A stretch of DNA of 64,000 nt from Winogradskyella forsetii (GTDB lineage: Bacteria > Bacteroidota > Bacteroidia > Flavobacteriales > Flavobacteriaceae): NCBI RefSeq assembly GCF_013394595.1, contig NZ_CP053348.1, positions 1,116,001 through 1,180,000 of the forward strand, in the 5' to 3' direction. The notes beneath the pieces are model-generated. The model was given only the letters and a program-made list of their open reading frames with translations, did no database searches and was not told the DNA's origin. The position numbers and the translations under genes are program-made. This document shows, in pieces, positions 59,343 through 64,000 of the stretch (its first letter is position 1; the number at the start of each line of letters is the position of its first letter).

Positions 59343-61634
59343 CTATATTTCGTATGCAATTTTAAAACCGGTAAACCAATTTCGTGGCATTCCAGGGTAA
59401 TAATAACGTGGTTCGGAATTGCCGAAACCTACCGCATTTATGAGTACGGACGATGCATACTGTGCATCTAGAAAGTTATTGATACCAGCATTGATTTCAA
59501 TATCAAAATGTTTCGAAATTGCATTTTTATAGGATACTTTAGCATTAAATACGGTATAATGTTCTGAATATAATGTATTGGCATCGGTTAAGGGCATCTC
59601 TCCAATATGAATAAAATTAGTGTTTAAGTTTAAGTTTTTAAACCCAAATTGAATACCACCATTCACTTTAGTATCTGGGACACCTGTTAGTTCATTTCCT
59701 GAATAATCATTTTGGTCATCGACAAAATCAATGAATCGGTTATCTGTTAATTCTGCATTGATGTATGGTGCACATGAAAATTCATTGGCGAATTTATAGG
59801 TATAAGACGCAGAAAGCTCAATACCTTTATGTTCAGTTTTACCTGCATTACGACCAATATATTGGTCATTTCCAACACGATCTGCCACCAGTAGATTATC
59901 AATATCAAGTAAATAGGCAGAAAGTTTAAGTCTGAGTTTCCTCTTGAATAAGAAAGCTTCACTACCAATTTCATAATTGAAACCTGTTTCTGGACCTAAC
60001 TCAGGATTGATAACACCCTCTGGCGTTAATGTTTCTTCAATAGAAGGATAGTTAAAACCTCTGCTTATATTGGCATATATATTAGAATTTGCAGTCAATT
60101 GATATAAAATATTCAAATTAGGAGCAATTATTGGATCAAAATCACGATCTGCATTTTTGTTGTCTTCGCCACTATTAAATTCATCTGTAAACTTGTAATT
60201 GGTCGTATTAAAATTGATACCCAATTGTGCTTTTAGTCTTTTGGAAAATGGTAAGGTTACAGTTGCAAAGGCGTTTAGGTTGTTTCGGTTTTCTATATTG
60301 TCACTGAGTAATTGTCCTTCTAAACTTCCGTTGTTATTATTGTTTTCATATAAATTCTCTAGGGTTTTCCAGTTGTACTGATCGCTATAAAATTCACCTC
60401 CAAAACTAAGATTGGCTTTCTGATTTAAGAATTTAAAATCTTTTGCGAAGAGCGTTCTGGCGCCATAGCCATTTGTATATTCATCTAATATGTTGAACGG
60501 ACGCGGTTCGTAATGATCGAGATAATTGTAGAAAATAGAAGTGGTATTACTAAAATTATCCGAAAAACGATGGGTATAATTAAGGCCAACTAATATTTGC
60601 TTATTATCTTCAAACCCTTGGGCTGCGTTCCATGTAAATGCCGCTTGTGAAGGATCTTCATTAAATGCAGTTTGACTTATGGAACTCGGAATTTCTGCAA
60701 AATAATCGGTATAGTTTATTAAAACCCCTAGTTCATTTTTAGCATTGAATTTATATTTGGAACTCAACAAAAGTGATTTTCGGCTGTAGTTGCTGTTGTC
60801 ACGAAATCCGTCTAACTTTAAATGATCATAATTAAGATTAATTGCTAATTTTTCATCTGCAGTTGCCATGGAAATATTATTTTTTAGCAATCCAAAACTT
60901 CCAACTGTAAGATTACTTTTAAAATAAGATTCACCTGCCGTAGCTTGTTTTGAATTGATCAGCAAAGTACCGCCCAAATTGGTACCGTATTGCGTCGCTT
61001 TTGGGCCTTTTACGATTTCTAAATTTCCGATGTCCTCAGGGTCAAACGCATCGATAGACGTTTCTCCAATACCGTTTGTAATTGGAATGCCATTAAAATA
61101 AGCACGTATTTTATTGGTGCCATAAAGCGTACGGGATCCAACACCTCTAATTACGATCCTATTGGTGTTAATTGCGCCACTCTGTATATAAACGCCAGGT
61201 GTTTCATTAATTGTGGCCACCAAATCCACGGGACTATATGCTTCAAATTTTTGTGATGAAATTTTTGATGTGGGAATAATAACTTGACTTTCTTTTTGAT
61301 AGGTCGAAGAGATAATCACCTCCTCAAGATTTAATGATTTTTCTAAAACAGAGAGTTTGATGACTGAATTGTTTTCAGATAAAGTAACGGTTTTAATATA
61401 ATAGTCAGAATGATATAATTCAATCTTTAAAGGTAAATTCAGGTTTTCAGATAAGTTAAAAATGCCGTTGTCATCGGTTTCAGAAATCACTTCGTTTTTT
61501 AAAAAGATAGCGACACCAGAAATGGATGAGCCTGAATGATCTATCACGCGACCACTTATATTTTGGGTGTAAGAAGATTCAATTATGCCCATTGCGAACA
61601 TAATCGCTATCATTTTTAACGCTATAAATTTCAT
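59343..61634 (-). CDS. TonB-dependent receptor
   Basis: 763 residues. Signal peptide 1-23, carboxypeptidase-like domain 25-105 (NISGRVIDHSGSSISGVAIF), plug with VATINETPGVYIQSGAINTN, RIVIRGVGSRTLYGTNKIRA and GNLEIVKGPKATQYGTNLGG, then the barrel ending NWFTGFKIAYEI. The plug is FecA/CirA-like. Its neighbours (PQQ-type sugar dehydrogenase upstream, hydrolase and aldo/keto reductase downstream) suggest uptake of a carbon compound or of a cofactor rather than iron, but this is inference. Confidence 0.95.
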   Translation of the reverse strand: MKFIALKMIAIMFAMGIIESSYTQNISGRVIDHSGSSISGVAIFLKNEVISETDDNGIFNLSENLNLPLKIELYHSDYYIKTVTLSENNSVIKLSVLEKSLNLEEVIISSTYQKESQVIIPTSKISSQKFEAYSPVDLVATINETPGVYIQSGAINTNRIVIRGVGSRTLYGTNKIRAYFNGIPITNGIGETSIDAFDPEDIGNLEIVKGPKATQYGTNLGGTLLINSKQATAGESYFKSNLTVGSFGLLKNNISMATADEKLAINLNYDHLKLDGFRDNSNYSRKSLLLSSKYKFNAKNELGVLINYTDYFAEIPSSISQTAFNEDPSQAAFTWNAAQGFEDNKQILVGLNYTHRFSDNFSNTTSIFYNYLDHYEPRPFNILDEYTNGYGARTLFAKDFKFLNQKANLSFGGEFYSDQYNWKTLENLYENNNNNGSLEGQLLSDNIENRNNLNAFATVTLPFSKRLKAQLGINFNTTNYKFTDEFNSGEDNKNADRDFDPIIAPNLNILYQLTANSNIYANISRGFNYPSIEETLTPEGVINPELGPETGFNYEIGSEAFLFKRKLRLKLSAYLLDIDNLLVADRVGNDQYIGRNAGKTEHKGIELSASYTYKFANEFSCAPYINAELTDNRFIDFVDDQNDYSGNELTGVPDTKVNGGIQFGFKNLNLNTNFIHIGEMPLTDANTLYSEHYTVFNAKVSYKNAISKHFDIEINAGINNFLDAQYASSVLINAVGFGNSEPRYYYPGMPRNWFTGFKIAYEI

Positions 61635-61662
61635 GGTAATCTAATTTCAGGCTTCTGAGATA

Positions 61663-62958
61663 CTACTTATTATAGCTCACTTTCCAGATGATATTTCCAG
61701 CATCATCATTTACTAATAAATCTCCAGAAGGCGTCACGGCAACACAAACTGGTCTTCCATAAACATCCGTATCATCATCTTCTGCAATAAAGCCTGTTAG
61801 AAAATCTTCAGGTTTCCCTGTAGGTTTTCCATTTTCAAAAGGTATAAAAACCACGCGATATCCAGAAAGTACGGAACGGTTCCAAGAGCCATGCTGACCA
61901 ACGAAAACACCGTTTTTATGTTTCTCAGGAAAATTTCCATCGTCGTAAAACGTGAGTCCGAGCGATGCCGTATGTGGTCCAACAGAAACGTCAGGAACTA
62001 TGGTTTTTGCTACAAGTTCTGGTGCTTCACCTTTTAATCGTGGATCTTCAATGGCACCATAATACGCATAAGGCCAGCCGTAAAAACCACCTTGCTTAAC
62101 GCTTGTGACATAATCTGGCACAAGATTGTCTCCAAGCTTATCACGCTCGTTTACGGCTGTCCAAAGTTCACCGTTAACAGGGTTCCAATCCATACCTACC
62201 GGATTTCTCAATCCACTAGCGTATATTTTTTCGTTGTTTCCATTGAGATCTACTTCCAGAATATTGGCGCGTCTAATTTCTTCTTCCATGCCATATTCAC
62301 CAACATTACTAGCGGAACCGACCGAAATGTAAATCTTATCTTCTGTATCATTGGTTATGATATTTCGGGTCCAGTGATGATTGTAGCCACCAGCAGGAAG
62401 ATCCACTATTTTTTCGCCTTCGGAAGCGTTTAAAGACGTTTGACCTACCTTATAAGGATATTTATAAAGGCCGTCTGTATTGGCAACATAAAAATAATTC
62501 CCAATAATTAACATTCCAAAAGGTTGATTTAGATCATCCAGAAATGTTTCACGAAATTCTATAGTCCCGTCATTTTCCTTATCTCTCAAAAGGGTAATAA
62601 GTCCGGCACTGTCTTTTGTATTGGCCTCACAGACAAATAGGTCTCCGTTAGGACCAATGTACGTCCAACGTGGGTTTTGGAATCCGTCTGCTAATTTTGT
62701 GACCGTAAATCCTTCGGGTGCCTTTGGTAATTTGCCTTCTGGCCAATCTATAAGATCATTTGCGTTCCTTACGGATTCTGTTGCGTAAGGTGGAGGTAAT
62801 ATCAATTGACCTATTGTGGTCTGCACGGTATCGGGCGATTTATCAGAGATCATCTCTTTTTTTTCTTCAGATACAGTCATTTCTTTTTCTCTGTTCGTTT
62901 TGCAGGATAAGAAAAAAGTGATGGTCAATACTAATAAAAGGGATTTTTGAGTTTTCAT
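61663..62958 (-). CDS. PQQ-type sugar/sorbosone dehydrogenase-like lipoprotein
   Basis: 431 residues from the ATG at 62958, preferred over the TTG two codons upstream. Lipoprotein signal KTQKSLLLVLTITFFLSC, Cys19. Six-bladed propeller of the soluble glucose/sorbosone dehydrogenase group: GFQNPRWTYIGPNGDLFVCE, NHHWTRNIITNDTEDKIYIS, ASGLRNPVGMDWNPVNGELW, VFVGQHGSWNRSVLSGYRVV. The enzyme oxidises sugars or aldehydes with PQQ outside the cytoplasm. First gene of the four-gene minus-strand cluster (gaps of 28, 45 and 65 bases). Confidence 0.9.
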   Translation of the reverse strand: MKTQKSLLLVLTITFFLSCKTNREKEMTVSEEKKEMISDKSPDTVQTTIGQLILPPPYATESVRNANDLIDWPEGKLPKAPEGFTVTKLADGFQNPRWTYIGPNGDLFVCEANTKDSAGLITLLRDKENDGTIEFRETFLDDLNQPFGMLIIGNYFYVANTDGLYKYPYKVGQTSLNASEGEKIVDLPAGGYNHHWTRNIITNDTEDKIYISVGSASNVGEYGMEEEIRRANILEVDLNGNNEKIYASGLRNPVGMDWNPVNGELWTAVNERDKLGDNLVPDYVTSVKQGGFYGWPYAYYGAIEDPRLKGEAPELVAKTIVPDVSVGPHTASLGLTFYDDGNFPEKHKNGVFVGQHGSWNRSVLSGYRVVFIPFENGKPTGKPEDFLTGFIAEDDDTDVYGRPVCVAVTPSGDLLVNDDAGNIIWKVSYNK

Positions 62959-63193
62959 AAACAATGATTTTTTTCAAAGCTAAGGCATTCGTTAAGATTC
63001 GTTTACCTCTATAGATTAATGAATGGACTCTAATCAATTTATTAGGTAGAACTAGTGTTGAAAATTTAAAGCTAAGGGATGCCAATATTTTTAGGTTTCT
63101 ACGACCTTAACAATTTACATATTACACTCTAATTCGCTGTTTTTTTAGACTTTTTATAACAATTCTTGGTATGGTTTATGTTTATTTTTAAGT

Positions 63194-64000
63194 ATGAAAT
63201 TCAACTCTAACATTCTACTCCTTTTTCTGTTTTTAGCATCTTGTAAACACGTACAGAAAGTTTCTGACGTGATTACGAAACCTTCAGCAAGAGAGGTGTT
63301 TGAGCGCACTTTAGATCATAATGATAGTCTTTTTAAACGTTATGAAGAAACGTATACCAGTGCGAAGCATAATAAAATGAAGTTAGAATTACCTTCCGCG
63401 TTAAATTCGAAGTCCGAAGCTTTAGATTTTAGGGTTTTGGCTTATAGCTTAAACTTAGAACAAGGGGAACGTTTCAAGATAGAATCAAATATCACGGCGG
63501 ATAGTTTACAATTGGCAATCGATTTATTTGCGTTTGAAAATGATTCCGTAATTTCAGTAAAACCAATCATTTCAAATGAACCAAAGACAAATGGTTTGGA
63601 GTTTGACGTCACTAAAACAGGATCATACAAAATAGTAATTCTTCCCGATCGAAATAATAGTAGCAACTTTGGACTGAAGTTATTTACGGAACCCACTTTC
63701 GAATTTCCGGTTAGTGGAAAAGACAATAAGGCGATACAGAGTTTTTGGGGCGCATCTCGAGGTGGTGGCAGTCGTTCCCATAAGGGCATTGATATTTTTG
63801 CTAAACGAGGAACGCCTGTTGTGGCAGCAACGGATGGTTTTATATCCAATACCGGTAATCGTGGCTTGGGAGGTAAACAAATATGGCTGCGTGATGGCAT
63901 TTTTGGTCAGTCCTTATATTATGCGCATTTGGACAGTATTGCGATTTCTAGCGGAAAAGGTGTAAAAGTAGGAGACACTTTAGGATTTGTTGGAAATACA
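63194..64000 (+). CDS. M23 family metallopeptidase lipoprotein (cut by window edge)
   Basis: 269 codons to the right edge, no stop. Signal MKFNSNILLLFLFLASC with Cys17. After about 170 residues of beta-rich sequence (LNLEQGERFKIESNITADSL) comes a LytM/M23 domain: FWGASRGGGSRSHKGIDIFA (zinc His and Asp), KRGTPVVAATDGFISNTGNR, and LYYAHLDSIAIS with the catalytic His, then VGDTLGFVGNT. It would cut peptidoglycan cross-bridges or, if a degenerate domain, regulate amidases. The end of the M23 domain lies beyond the window. Confidence 0.88.
   Translation, partial: MKFNSNILLLFLFLASCKHVQKVSDVITKPSAREVFERTLDHNDSLFKRYEETYTSAKHNKMKLELPSALNSKSEALDFRVLAYSLNLEQGERFKIESNITADSLQLAIDLFAFENDSVISVKPIISNEPKTNGLEFDVTKTGSYKIVILPDRNNSSNFGLKLFTEPTFEFPVSGKDNKAIQSFWGASRGGGSRSHKGIDIFAKRGTPVVAATDGFISNTGNRGLGGKQIWLRDGIFGQSLYYAHLDSIAISSGKGVKVGDTLGFVGNT

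Overview
The window is a low-GC segment of a Bacteroidota chromosome, most likely a marine-type Flavobacteriaceae. The signs are promoters of the form TTTG-N19-TAnnTTTG, a protein with a type IX secretion C-terminal domain, TonB-dependent receptors with N-terminal carboxypeptidase-like domains, a LytTR regulator with membrane helices, the rpmB-rpmG-DUF4295 gene order and an ISAon1-type ISL3 element. I saw no rRNA or tRNA gene.

Positions 1 to about 22000 are the remarkable part: an integron-like array of gene cassettes, all on the + strand, already in progress at the left edge. I count one partial and 16 complete cassettes. Each starts with a box GTTN(5-7), carries one gene or a small operon, repeats that box as its reverse complement (...CAAC) just after the last gene, and then has a foldable site of about 125 or 190 bases ending in AC just before the next GTT. 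Every complete site has a 16-bp outer stem whose sequence covaries from site to site, yet two positions (7 and 12) are always A opposite C on the + strand, which are G.T wobbles on the - strand. One cassette (an LRR protein) is present three times, and the homology begins and ends exactly at GTT. An eighteenth, solitary cassette lies at 34441-35087, where a neighbouring uninterrupted gene copy shows the empty target. No integrase or other obvious recombinase for these units lies in the window.

Cargo of the array: three copies of one LRR protein and one different LRR protein, small lipoproteins and membrane proteins, a three-gene unit (KYG-repeat protein, KAP P-loop NTPase, DUF262/DUF1524 nuclease-like protein) that looks like a defence system, a DUF2971 protein, two toxin-antitoxin pairs (ParDE, HigBA) and a barstar-like inhibitor. 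Insertion sequences live in the array: an IS3 element breaks one cassette, and two near-identical IS110 elements plus the remnants of others sit at the same point inside the cassette sites. A structured non-coding region upstream of the IS110 transposase carries a short match to its target, as expected of a bridge RNA. An IS110 remnant ends the array near 22180.

From 22.3 to 64 kb the content is ordinary chromosome: DUF5995 protein, an outer-membrane beta-barrel receptor, CoA-binding protein, sodium:solute symporter, a secreted BNR-repeat protein, an ISL3/ISAon1 element with a perfect 8-bp target duplication just upstream of recR, a glycosyltransferase, a 2-oxoacid dehydrogenase E2 gene whose 5' end has been invaded by a small palindrome-ended GIY-YIG element (two tandem copies, one of them holding the solitary cassette), an OYE-like oxidoreductase, a peroxiredoxin, an ECF sigma operon, a DnaQ-like exonuclease, FAH-family protein, HPt protein, cinA, ribosomal L28/L33 and DUF4295, ftsY, an amidase, a LytTR regulator, a ChaN/Tiki-like protein with an in-frame stop, a serine hydrolase, rimO, an iron-uptake pair (PepSY protein and siderophore receptor), a four-gene minus-strand cluster (sugar dehydrogenase, TonB receptor, alpha/beta hydrolase, aldo/keto reductase), and the start of an M23 peptidase lipoprotein cut by the right edge.
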